Source of the DNA: G965216745 sp965216745
GTDB taxonomy: Bacteria > Pseudomonadota > Alphaproteobacteria > Rickettsiales > Anaplasmataceae
Assembly (NCBI GenBank): GCA_965216745.1
Contig: OZ244191.1
Span: 744,001-808,000 of the forward strand
Direction: 5' to 3'
DNA: 64,000 nt
In this document: piece after piece, positions 36,911 through 45,007 of the stretch
Position numbering within the stretch: position 1 is the stretch's first letter
Layout: each line of letters opens with the position of its first letter
The notes under the pieces: model-generated
Told to the model about the DNA's origin: nothing
Databases searched by the model: none
The model's input: the letters and a program-made list of their open reading frames with translations, nothing else
Position numbers and translations under genes: made by a program

Positions 36911-37895
36911 TCAATGTCTAAGTCAAGATGAAAGTTTGCAAACTTCTCACGGCTTCCAGATAAAAATGCAAGACGCAGCTCCGTATATAAAAGATGCATC
37001 TATTAGAATAAGATCTATTCTAGAACAAGATAATGTAAACAGAACAAAGTTTTGTAAGATTTTACAAGAAATATCCAAAAACATAACAAATAATATAACT
37101 TCAACCAAAGTTATAATAGATTTCCTTAGATGTATTAGAAATGAAATAACTGATTGCATGGAGTATGTTTATTCCAAATTTGTTTCCTACCAATTGAATA
37201 ACCAGGATGAGTTTGTGTCTTTGAAATATCAATTTTCGGATGATACCTTGAAAATGATAATTGAACCATTCAGAGATGAGATGGTGAGTATGTTAAGATT
37301 TATACAAGAAGAAATAGACTCTGTGCTTTCCTCAAATTCCTTGAAATTTTCTTCTCAGAAAGAACAATTAGATATAATGATTGATCAACTCAGGGACATA
37401 GATAAAACTATATTAAACTGCTATATAGGACCTATATCATCGTATATTTCAAACTCACAGCTTTCAAAGTACCTTATAAGTGCTTCTGACATACTAATGA
37501 ACATAAGCAGCAATATTCAATCATTATATTTATACAAAAAACAACACAATACATTTTTTTCATCACTAACCATATTCATGAACAACAAATATTCGGAAGA
37601 AGAAAAAGATGATATTCTTGCTCAAGAAGAAATGTATCTGGAATCATCAAAAAACAAACTTAAGTTAAGCGTAGACGAGTCAGTACATTTACAAAGATCT
37701 TTGTCTATATTGGAGAAAACAAATTCTCATTTACGTGAAAATCTTATGGATTCAATAAAAAAAGCAGAAAACCTTGATATAGATGCGCAATTTAATTCTT
37801 TGTTAAAACCAAATGAAATAAATGCTCTAGAAACTTATAATAATTTTAATTTGTTTTTGATAGAGTCTGCTCAAAAAAAAAATGAACAAACATGA
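36870..37895 (+). CDS. Orphan helical protein (341 aa)
   Basis: No family recognised. From ATG 36870 the product is about 341 residues, charged and mostly helical, with several hydrophobic-heptad stretches (for example ISKNITNNITSTKVIIDFLR and LIESAQKKNEQT at the end) but no membrane segment. The frame is open back to a TTG at 36843. Neither start has a good ribosome-binding site, and a signal-peptide-like frame lies just upstream in another phase (36764-36910), so the true N-terminus is uncertain. It is followed by pssA after 80 bases. A host-directed or periplasmic role is conjecture. Confidence 0.6.
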   Translation: MLRNKNHINNVFSSQCLSQDESLQTSHGFQIKMQDAAPYIKDASIRIRSILEQDNVNRTKFCKILQEISKNITNNITSTKVIIDFLRCIRNEITDCMEYVYSKFVSYQLNNQDEFVSLKYQFSDDTLKMIIEPFRDEMVSMLRFIQEEIDSVLSSNSLKFSSQKEQLDIMIDQLRDIDKTILNCYIGPISSYISNSQLSKYLISASDILMNISSNIQSLYLYKKQHNTFFSSLTIFMNNKYSEEEKDDILAQEEMYLESSKNKLKLSVDESVHLQRSLSILEKTNSHLRENLMDSIKKAENLDIDAQFNSLLKPNEINALETYNNFNLFLIESAQKKNEQT

Positions 37896-37975
37896 GATTT
37901 GCTAAATTCTACAAATTGTTTTATGTATAGATGAATATTATCTAATTCACGTTCGTACAATTCAAAACATTGTCA

Positions 37976-38698
37976 ATGTCTAAGCTTATTAAATATTTAC
38001 CAAACTGTATCACTTTGGCTTCGATAGTCTTTGGTATTTCGTCCATACCATATTCTCTTGCATCTGAATTTAATAAATCTATATTTATGATAGTAATAGC
38101 ATCAATAATTGATTGGCTTGATGGATACGCTGCTAGAGCATTAAAAGCAACAAGTTTATTTGGCGCTCAATTAGATTCTTTTGCCGATTTGCTGAATTTT
38201 GGAGTGGCGCCAGCGTTTTTGATGCATTTGTGGTCTATTGAAAACTACGGAACATCTTGGTGGGGCTTTTACATATTTTATCTCATATGTATAACCATTA
38301 GATTGGCTAGGTTTAATACAACGAAGCCTAAAAAAATATTTTTTTTTGAAGGAGTTCCATCTACTATAGGTGCTGTTATTTTAGTTATACCATCTATTAT
38401 TTATAATAATCACTCAATTATGAACAACATAGATTTAAATATAAATCAACAATCAATCATGTTGATAAATATAATTATATCTTTGATGCTAATCACTAAT
38501 ATACCGACATATTCCATAAAAAATATCCCACAAAACCGCTTGAAATTGTTTTTTATATGCACTTCTCCAATTCTTGGCATAATAACAATAAATCCATTAT
38601 TAGGATTAATAATAATCGTTGTTCTTTATATTCTATCAATCCCAATATCTTACATACATAACAAAATCATTACATCTCGTGAAAATAATATTCAATGA
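37976..38698 (+). CDS. pssA: CDP-diacylglycerol-serine O-phosphatidyltransferase
   Basis: A 240-residue membrane enzyme of the CDP-alcohol phosphatidyltransferase family. DWLDGYAARALKATSLFGAQ followed by LDSFAD fits the family motif D-x2-DG-x2-AR-x8-G-x3-D-x3-D. Several membrane helices follow, and the initial SKLIKYLPNCITLASIVFGI is typical of PssA. It makes phosphatidylserine, the precursor of phosphatidylethanolamine, from CDP-diacylglycerol, the product of cdsA at 52.1 kb. No psd gene is adjacent, although the two are often paired. TTG 37970 is in frame, but ATG 37976 is preferred. Confidence 0.92.
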   Translation: MSKLIKYLPNCITLASIVFGISSIPYSLASEFNKSIFMIVIASIIDWLDGYAARALKATSLFGAQLDSFADLLNFGVAPAFLMHLWSIENYGTSWWGFYIFYLICITIRLARFNTTKPKKIFFFEGVPSTIGAVILVIPSIIYNNHSIMNNIDLNINQQSIMLINIIISLMLITNIPTYSIKNIPQNRLKLFFICTSPILGIITINPLLGLIIIVVLYILSIPISYIHNKIITSRENNIQ

Positions 38699-38858
38699 AA
38701 ATAATTAGTGCTTTTCAATTCAGATACAAACAAATTATTTGAAATAAATCCATATATTTTTTATGCAAAAATTAAAAAATCACAAATATTCGATTAAGTG
38801 CTATAGATTCAACTAATAATGTATTAAAGGGAACTAATAAATTTTTTTTATATGTTGA

Positions 38859-39758
38859 TTAACTTAGAATTGAAATAGCTTTTAGCATATCATTTGGTAG
38901 CTTTGATTTTAATTTAATTGGTTTATTGCTAAAAGGTAAATTAAGCAATAATGAAAATGAATGCAAAGCTTGTCTATCCATGAGATATGTGTTTTCATAT
39001 TTTGACATTGTGTATGTTTTGTCGCCAACTATGGGGAACCCAGCGTGAAGACTGTGGACTCTTATTTGATGAGTTCTACCAGTATCTAAAATAAATTGAA
39101 CCAAGCTACAGCTTCCAAATTTTTTTATCATAGAATAGTGAGTAATAGCATATTTCCCATTTGTTCTCACTTGCATAACTTTAGAGTTACCACGTCCTCT
39201 GCCAATTTTAGCGTTTATACTGCCAGAATTTGGATCAGGAACTCCCCAAACCAAACCAATATAAGTTCTTTTGATTTCTTTATTTGCAATCGCGTTTGCC
39301 AAAATATAATGAGCCTGATTGTTTTTGGCAACCAACATTAGTCCGCTAGTATGTTTATCTAATCTGTGTACTATTCCAGGACGATTGGGATCTATGGATG
39401 ATAGATTGGATTCACCGAAAGCATTTCTCAAAACATCAACAAGTGTGTCACCATTTGTTCCTATACCAGGGTGTACAGTTATACCAGGATCCTTATTAAT
39501 TACTAATAAATCATCATCTTGATAAACTATTTTTAGTTTTTGAGAGAAAATAATTTTAGATTCTATGATTGGGAAAATTATTTTATATCTTTGTCCTATT
39601 TGAACTATATTGCTTGATTGAAGATTTTTACAATCCTGTGGTCCAAAAACATTGCCAGATTTGATGAGTTTTTGAATGTAAGACCTGGAAAAATTTGGCA
39701 TTTTTAGAGAAAGAAATTGATCTAACCTCTGTGTCTTGTCGACAATGAAAGTTTTCAT
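38859..39758 (-). CDS. rluD: RluA-family 23S rRNA pseudouridine synthase (RluD-like)
   Basis: About 299 residues from ATG 39758. An N-terminal S4 RNA-binding domain (RLDQFLSLKMPNFSRSYIQK) precedes the catalytic domain with GIVHRLDKHTSGLMLVAKN, the RluA-family signature containing the catalytic aspartate. GRTHQIRVH and the preceding VVNKDPG-like motif (LVINKDPGITVHPG) are also present. RluD modifies helix 69 of 23S rRNA; RluC-type specificity cannot be excluded from sequence alone. A GTG at 39788 is in frame but would overlap trhO. It lies 10 bases after the trhO stop, so the two are probably co-transcribed. Confidence 0.88.
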   Translation of the reverse strand: MKTFIVDKTQRLDQFLSLKMPNFSRSYIQKLIKSGNVFGPQDCKNLQSSNIVQIGQRYKIIFPIIESKIIFSQKLKIVYQDDDLLVINKDPGITVHPGIGTNGDTLVDVLRNAFGESNLSSIDPNRPGIVHRLDKHTSGLMLVAKNNQAHYILANAIANKEIKRTYIGLVWGVPDPNSGSINAKIGRGRGNSKVMQVRTNGKYAITHYSMIKKFGSCSLVQFILDTGRTHQIRVHSLHAGFPIVGDKTYTMSKYENTYLMDRQALHSFSLLLNLPFSNKPIKLKSKLPNDMLKAISILS

Positions 39759-39768
39759 ATTGATAGCA

Positions 39769-40572
39769 CTAGTTAGAACATTGTGCACATAATATTTTTC
39801 CCTTTACCACCGAATTGAACAAACTTTTATTAACACTTACATTGCATATGCTACAAGGCAATTCTTGAACTGGAGATAGGTCTGAATTCAATGCGACTCT
39901 ATCGTCAAAAACGAAACATTTCCCCTTCCAGGACGATCCGGAAGTATGAGAAAGATAAGAAATAATCCCTCCATTTAAGTGGTAAACATCTTTATATCCA
40001 AGTTGCCTCATGTATGAAGTAGATTTTTCGCATCTTATTCCAGATGTACAATACATTGCAATCTTTTTATTGTTAATTTGAAAATCTATTGTCTTAGCTC
40101 TTCCAATAAATTCACGAAAGGTACTTGTTTTGGGATTTATAGAATTTGCAAACTTGCCAAAATTTATCTCATAATTATTCCTGGTATCAATGAGAACAAC
40201 ATCATCTCTATGTATTAGATCATCCCAATCAGAAGGTTGGACATATTGTCCAGATTTTCCAAGATTTAGATTATTCGCACCAAGCCTAACAATTTCGTTT
40301 CTGATCTTTACTTTTAATTTGCTAAATGGAATTGAATCGGTTTCAACGAGAAAATAATGAATATTAGAAGTCTGTGGATAGGTATTTAGAAAATCAAAAA
40401 ATTTTTCAATGGAATTTGGTTTGCCGCATATGGAACCGTTGATTCCCTCTTGTGCAAGAAGAATGGTTCCCATGATTTCTAATTCTTGACATCTTTGGAA
40501 GATTAGAGGCTTCATATTAAAATAATCATCCAGCTCAACAAAACGATAAAAAGAAGTTATAGAAAAACTCAT
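39769..40572 (-). CDS. trhO: tRNA uridine(34) hydroxylase (YceA/TrhO, rhodanese family)
   Basis: A 267-residue YceA-type protein. The N-terminal acylphosphatase-like part contains LLAQEGINGSICG near 38-50. The rhodanese domain has DTRNNYEINFGKF and the active loop MYCTSGIRCEKSTSYM. The C-terminal segment carries a CxxC pair (PCSIC) and a second pair (LCAQC), typical of the family. TrhO installs 5-hydroxyuridine at wobble position 34 of some tRNAs using oxygen. It is upstream of rluD, forming a small RNA-modification unit. Confidence 0.92.
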   Translation of the reverse strand: MSFSITSFYRFVELDDYFNMKPLIFQRCQELEIMGTILLAQEGINGSICGKPNSIEKFFDFLNTYPQTSNIHYFLVETDSIPFSKLKVKIRNEIVRLGANNLNLGKSGQYVQPSDWDDLIHRDDVVLIDTRNNYEINFGKFANSINPKTSTFREFIGRAKTIDFQINNKKIAMYCTSGIRCEKSTSYMRQLGYKDVYHLNGGIISYLSHTSGSSWKGKCFVFDDRVALNSDLSPVQELPCSICNVSVNKSLFNSVVKGKILCAQCSN

Positions 40573-40880
40573 TTGATTATGAAACTCAATAAATCATAAA
40601 AAATACAACAATGATGATTATATACATGTAACAATCTTCTAGCAAGTTTAGATTGAAACACAAACAATAAAGTAAAAGATAGCATTGAAAATAGCATGAA
40701 AAGAGAAAATAAATTTCATCACTTCCAAGCCATTGAAAAACAAATTTACTGTTTATATATAAATATTTATAATATATAAAAAATTGCCAATCTATATTAG
40801 AATAGATAATATGTATAGAATGTACACTAATATATATAATATCCACATGCAATTGTCATTTGGTTACATTTTTAAAGAAA
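40573..40880. other. Intergenic region, spurious open frame only
   Basis: About 308 bases between divergent trhO and the DnaA-related gene. An 88-codon minus-strand frame exists but is composed almost entirely of A+T-driven Ile, Tyr, Phe and Cys codons and lacks coding character. Promoters for both genes should be here. Confidence 0.4.
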
Positions 40881-41507
40881 ATGCGTCAATTAAGCTTGCT
40901 CAATTTTAAAGATTATTATGATGAGTGTTCTTATGTGGACTTCTCTGGGAATTTGCAATCATTGCTCAATATGACAAGACATTGTGTCATAATTTTTGGC
41001 CCAAAAGGTTATGGAAAAACACATCTAGCCAATATATGGTCTAAAAAACGACAAGCGCATTTTCTAAAACCCCCTTACTTATCTTATTTGCAAAATAAAA
41101 ACTTTATAATAGAAGACATAGATAAGATAGAAACGGAACACGAAGAGAATTTATTCCACTGTTACAACCACACAAAAAATATAGATTCATCCATACTGAT
41201 TACATCTTCGGTAAATCCTTTTAGTTTGGATATAAAACTACCAGATCTAAAATCTAGAATATTTTCATCTCATGCAATAGAATTAAAAAAACCTAACGAT
41301 GAAGCATTGAAATCGATTTTAATTAAATTTTTCAAACAAAGAAATATAAAAATTAAAAAAGATATAGTAGAATACATAATAAACACCTCCGAAAGGTCTA
41401 TAACATCTTTGAAAGAATTGGTAATAAAAATAGACGAGTGCGTACAAACTAAGAGCATATCAGAAATTACCAAGCATGTGGTAAAGTTAGCGTACAACAT
41501 GAAATAA
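40881..41507 (+). CDS. hdaA: DnaA-related AAA+ protein (HdaA-like)
   Basis: About 208 residues from ATG 40881 (TTG 40860 is in frame upstream). Walker A is FGPKGYGKTHLANIW, Walker B is NFIIEDIDKIE, and LPDLKSRIFSS is the sensor region shared by DnaA and Hda. The protein lacks the C-terminal DNA-binding domain of DnaA, so it fits the Hda/HdaA class that stimulates ATP hydrolysis by DnaA bound to the sliding clamp. The N-terminal MRQLSLLNF resembles the clamp-binding QL-SLF-type motif of Hda. It should limit re-initiation of replication. Confidence 0.8.
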   Translation: MRQLSLLNFKDYYDECSYVDFSGNLQSLLNMTRHCVIIFGPKGYGKTHLANIWSKKRQAHFLKPPYLSYLQNKNFIIEDIDKIETEHEENLFHCYNHTKNIDSSILITSSVNPFSLDIKLPDLKSRIFSSHAIELKKPNDEALKSILIKFFKQRNIKIKKDIVEYIINTSERSITSLKELVIKIDECVQTKSISEITKHVVKLAYNMK

Positions 41508-41638
41508 TAAAAGTACTTTGCGAGAAATTTGAATTATTAACACTATTCAATAAAATTCAAATAATCAGCAATAGCTAATAAAAATATATCAAATACATTC
41601 GAAAAAAAATAATTTAAACACTAAAGGTGATTTACAAA

Positions 41639-42719
41639 TCAAACAGATGTTGAAACCTCCCTAGACAGAGCTTGTATTATAAATTGGTCTATATCTCCAT
41701 TCAATACAGAATTTATATCACCACATTCAAACCCGGTTCTATTGTCTTTAACTATTTGATAGGGTTGCATCACATACGATCTAATTTGATGCCCCCAACC
41801 TATGTCACTTTTTTCAGTAGATTCAAATTTCTGTTGCATTTCTTTCACATGAACTTGATACAAACGAGATCGCAACATATTGAAAACTTCTGCTCTATTT
41901 CTATGCTGAGATCTACTGCTTTGGCATTGAACTACTATCCCTGTTGGGATATGGGTTAATCTCACAGCACTATCTGTTTTATTTACATGCTGTCCACCTG
42001 CACCAGACGCTCTATAAGTATCTATTCTTATGTCTTTGTCGTTAATTTCTATGTTTACGTCATCATTCACAACTGGGGAAACCAAAACACTTGCAAAACT
42101 AGTATGACGCTTTGCATTTGCATTGAAAGGAGAGATCCTAACAAGTCTGTGCGTGCCCGTTTCAGTTCTAGCCCATCCATAAGCCATATCTCCAGAAATT
42201 TTCAAAATTGCAGATTTTATTCCAACTTCCTCACCTTTGACTTCATCAATAAGTTCTAATTTATACCCTTTATAAACTTCTGACCACCTAGTGTACATTC
42301 TCAATAACATTTCAGCCCAGTCGTTACTTTCGGTCCCTCCAGCTCCTGATTGTATAGTGAGAAAACAATCAAAATAATCTGATTCTCGAGAAAATAAAAA
42401 TGCAGTTTTTTTGATTTGAACATCACGATATAAAGATTCAATATCTTTGTTTAAATCATACATTATAGAATCATCTGCAATTTGAAAAAGCTCTAAACAA
42501 ACATTATATCTTTCATTCAATTGATCAAAACTATTAATTTCAGATTTTAATTTAGATTGCTCTTTAAGCAAAGATGTAGCAGATTGTGGATCATTCCATA
42601 TTTGGGGATTATGGGACAAGGTTTCTAAATCATGCAAACGAGCTCTTTTTGAGTCAAGGTCAAAGATACCTCATTATTAATGTCAACGATTTGGAAATCT
42701 CTTCAAGTATTACATTCAT
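41639..42719 (-). CDS. prfB: Peptide chain release factor 2, with programmed +1 frameshift
   Basis: The gene is split between two frames. GAGG five bases before ATG 42719 starts a 19-codon leader (MNVILEEISKSLTLIMRYL) ending at the in-frame TGA 42662-42660. A +1 shift at CTT-TGA-C leads into the 340-residue main frame DLDSKRARLHDLETLS. The body has the RF2 recognition tripeptide SPF in RLVRISPFNANAKRHTS and the GGQ motif in RASGAGGQHVNKTDSAVRLT. RF2 ends translation at UGA and UAA and autoregulates by this frameshift. The full product is about 359 residues. A conventional annotation would miss the leader. It diverges from ubiE. Confidence 0.93.
42659..42672 (-). promoter_or_regulatory. prfB: prfB programmed +1 frameshift site
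   Basis: On the minus strand the sequence GAGGTATCTTTGAC contains the slippery CTT codon (42665-42663), the in-frame UGA stop (42662-42660) and the following C (42659) that make termination slow. An upstream Shine-Dalgarno-like GAGG (42672-42669) stimulates the shift. It matches the classic RF2 autoregulatory site (AGG..TAT CTT TGA C). Confidence 0.93.
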
Positions 42720-42977
42720 CTCAACCTCGATTTCAGAAAACGAAACGCTATAAAAAACACGCAAGATAAAAGTAAAATTTTGGACATAAAATATAAAATG
42801 ATATTCTTCCCAAACTTAACACTTACCAATCAATGTGTCAAATGAGTACATTATAGATATAATAACCTAATCAACAAATGATTCAGCCTTTATTAACCAA
42901 ACTATATATAAACCGTGAATTGAAAATATTATTTCATAAATTCTGTGTTGCATTTGCTTATATTTTTTGACTCATGG

Positions 42978-43712
42978 ATGAAATATGTTTATATGATTAA
43001 TATCATGAACAAAAAATTCATACAAAGTATTTTTTCTTCTGTATCTTCTAAGTACGATATAATGAATGATCTAATGAGCTTTGGAATGCATAAATGCTGG
43101 AAAAAATGCTTAGTTGATAACATAGATAGAAGTCAACATTCATTGAGTATACTAGATGTAGCGGGAGGAACTGGAGATGTATCTATAGAGATATTAAAAA
43201 GATCGCCTTTTGCCAATATAACATCCTTAGATCTAAATATAGACATGTTGAGCGCTGGGAAACGAAAGTTGATAGATAGAAATTTTTTGGGAGTAAATTG
43301 GGTCTGTGGAGATGCTCAGAATATTCCCATTTCTGATGAAAAATATGATTATTATATCACTTCCTTTGGTATGAGAAATTTTACAAATAAAGCAAAAGCA
43401 TTATCTGAAGCTTATAGAGTCTTGAAGCCAGGAGGTAAATTTTTATGTCTTGAATTCACTCCCAAGGCATCGTTTTCACTGTTGAACAAAGCATATGAAT
43501 TGTACTCATTTATTTTAATACCGAAAATAGGAAAATATATTACAGGCAATGAAGATGCTTATAATTATTTAGTAGAAAGCATACGCTCTTTCCCCACTCA
43601 AAAAGAATTCCTAGAAATGATAACAGACAATGGTTTGATAAATTGTTCATATGAAAATCATACTGGTGGAATAGTTGCAATACATTCAGCTATCAAACCA
43701 GTAAATTTCTAA
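42978..43712 (+). CDS. ubiE: Demethylmenaquinone/ubiquinone methyltransferase
   Basis: About 244 residues. FSSVSSKYDIMNDLMSFGMHK is the N-terminal UbiE signature, LDVAGGTGDVSIEIL is the SAM-binding motif I, and YDYYITSFGMRNFTNKAKAL and RVLKPGGKFLCLEF are the later family motifs. It methylates the ring of ubiquinone (and menaquinone where made) precursors at the membrane surface. The frame is open to GTG 42945, and ATGs at 42978, 42993 and 43005 are all possible. I chose 42978 because homologues have about 20-25 residues before the FSSV motif. It diverges from prfB and ends before a long non-coding region. Confidence 0.92.
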   Translation: MKYVYMINIMNKKFIQSIFSSVSSKYDIMNDLMSFGMHKCWKKCLVDNIDRSQHSLSILDVAGGTGDVSIEILKRSPFANITSLDLNIDMLSAGKRKLIDRNFLGVNWVCGDAQNIPISDEKYDYYITSFGMRNFTNKAKALSEAYRVLKPGGKFLCLEFTPKASFSLLNKAYELYSFILIPKIGKYITGNEDAYNYLVESIRSFPTQKEFLEMITDNGLINCSYENHTGGIVAIHSAIKPVNF

Positions 43713-43744
43713 GGCAATTACAGCTTATATATGATGTTTCTGTT

Positions 43745-43786
43745 TATAATGTATCATTATACACTGTGTTCACAGCTATTTATAGC
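43745..43786. repeat. Three consecutive small hairpins after ubiE
   Basis: Adjacent perfect inverted repeats occur: TATAATG-TAT-CATTATA (43745-43761), CTGTG-TT-CACAG (43764-43775) and GCTAT-TT-ATAGC (43775-43786). They start about 30 bases after the ubiE stop. They could act in 3'-end formation or mRNA stability, but there is no T run to make a standard terminator on the plus strand. Confidence 0.6.
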
Positions 43787-43845
43787 CACCAATCAATCCC
43801 CCTCCCAACCAAAAAAAAAACAACAATCAAAAAAACCAATTATCA
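43786..43845. other. 60-base G-free C/A-rich tract
   Basis: The plus strand from 43786 to 43845 contains no G at all and has a C-rich core (CAATCCCCCTCCCAACC) followed by an A10 run. The minus strand is therefore G/T-rich with GGTTGGGAGGGGG. This is a sharp compositional break in A+T-rich DNA. The rest of 43846-44174 is non-coding apart from the hairpin at 43913-43941. Confidence 0.7.
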
Positions 43846-43912
43846 GACTAAAGTTAAAAAACAAGCTATTTCTGAGCTAGCTTAAGACAAACAATCGTCA
43901 ATCAATTAAAAT

Positions 43913-43941
43913 AATAAATAATATTGTGAATATTATTTATT
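43913..43941. repeat. Perfect 13-bp A/T hairpin
   Basis: AATAAATAATATT (43913-43925) pairs perfectly with AATATTATTTATT (43929-43941) around a GTG loop. There is no following T run. It may be a transcription-end or replication-related palindrome, or chance in very A+T-rich DNA. Confidence 0.7.
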
Positions 43942-44174
43942 TGATTAGATGATTATATACATTTCAATAACTAAATAAAAATTACTGTTGCGTGTTTTAC
44001 TGTTATGTATATGTTAGTAATAACGATGATTCCTTTGTTTTTCTAGACCTCGAAAATTTGTTTATATATGCAATTCAATAAACAAAAAAATAAAAAACAA
44101 GAAAATAAAAATGCAACAGAAGAAAAAACAAACTAATACACTCAGCAATCTATAAGGAAAATGATTAAGTATAA

Positions 44175-44366
44175 TCCATTACCTACGAAAGTATTTATGA
44201 TGTGATGGATAAAACAATCTTTAATCATGAAGATTATAAATAAATACAAGAAAATGACACAGAAGGCAAAGCAGATAATCTATATTATCTAAAAGGGATT
44301 TTATTTAGATTAATGATTATTTCAACGATAAATATAAAATCAATGTTAAAAAACACACACAATTAG
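44175..44366 (+). pseudogene. Remnant of a decayed orphan gene
   Basis: The plus strand reads SITYESIYDVMDKTIFNHED, then YK, a TAA at 44241-44243, and in the same frame IQENDTEGKADNLYYLKGIL continuing to a TAG at 44364-44366. The coding-like composition on both sides of the single stop suggests a recently inactivated polar protein segment. No start codon or membrane anchor is preserved upstream. Family unknown. Confidence 0.4.
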
Positions 44367-44458
44367 ATTGTATCTTAAACAAATAAGCAATCATATTGAT
44401 TCTAGCAATTAGCTATGGTAGAATAGGAATATAATTATATTATTATTAAAAATTTATT

Positions 44459-45007
44459 ATGCGCAAAGAAAATGTTATAAACTTTATTACCGTACATTCT
44501 TCGTTTATTGTTTCAACTATTATTATTGTTCCTCTTATATGTATCGTTGTAGCATTTATATATGCTATATATTCGTTTGATCTTAATAAGAAGGATTCTG
44601 ATACTTGTTCTTCTTTGCGTCTACCACCAACATTTGAAGAAAATCATTCTAATGCTTTTCCTCGAACTCCACAACCAATACGGCATGAAGAAGAACAATT
44701 TAAGCCAAGTGCACCACCATTGCATGAAGAAGAACAATTTGATCCAAGTGCATGTGATGAAGAAGAACAATTTAAGCCAAGTGCACCACCATGGGATGAA
44801 GAAGAACAATTTGATCCAAGTGCATGTGATGAAGAAGAACAATTTAAGCCAAGTGCACCACCATGGGATGAAGAAGAACAATTTAACCCAAGTGCACCAC
44901 CAACAGAATCATCTAGTGAAATTAATAGTGAGCTCCTATCTTGTGAAGCACAAATGGCATACACAGAAGGAAAAAAGAAAGAGAATTATAATAAAAAACA
45001 AATGTAA
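44459..45007 (+). CDS. Membrane-anchored repeat protein with four PSAP(P) motifs (182 aa)
   Basis: A 182-residue protein of unknown family. Residues 13-40 form one membrane helix (FIVSTIIIVPLICIVVAFIY). The remainder is an acidic tail with six repeats of EEEQFxPSA: four end in PP (PSAPP at 83-87, 107-111, 131-135, 144-148) and two end in CD. The larger unit, PSAPPWD block plus PSACD block, is 24 residues. P(T/S)AP is the short motif by which viral late domains and the ESCRT protein HRS bind TSG101/VPS23 of ESCRT-I in eukaryotes. Display to a host cytoplasm would be needed for that to matter, and is not shown. No clear ribosome-binding site is seen. Flanked by pseudogene remnants. Confidence 0.65.
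   Translation: MRKENVINFITVHSSFIVSTIIIVPLICIVVAFIYAIYSFDLNKKDSDTCSSLRLPPTFEENHSNAFPRTPQPIRHEEEQFKPSAPPLHEEEQFDPSACDEEEQFKPSAPPWDEEEQFDPSACDEEEQFKPSAPPWDEEEQFNPSAPPTESSSEINSELLSCEAQMAYTEGKKKENYNKKQM
44687..44902. repeat. Compound 72-bp tandem repeat encoding EEEQF-PSA blocks
   Basis: A 24-codon unit (a 13-codon block encoding EEEQFKPSAPPWD plus an 11-codon block encoding EEEQFDPSACD) is repeated in tandem. The second 72-bp copy is nearly identical in DNA, and one more pair is diverged (PPLH, then a final NPSAPPTE). This implies recent expansion and possible length variation among strains. Confidence 0.9.

Noticed and set aside
40586..40852. 88-codon minus-strand open frame between trhO and the DnaA-related gene
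   Set aside because: Composition is dominated by A+T codons (Ile, Tyr, Phe, Cys) with no start signal, domain or coding pattern, and it lies in a divergent promoter region.
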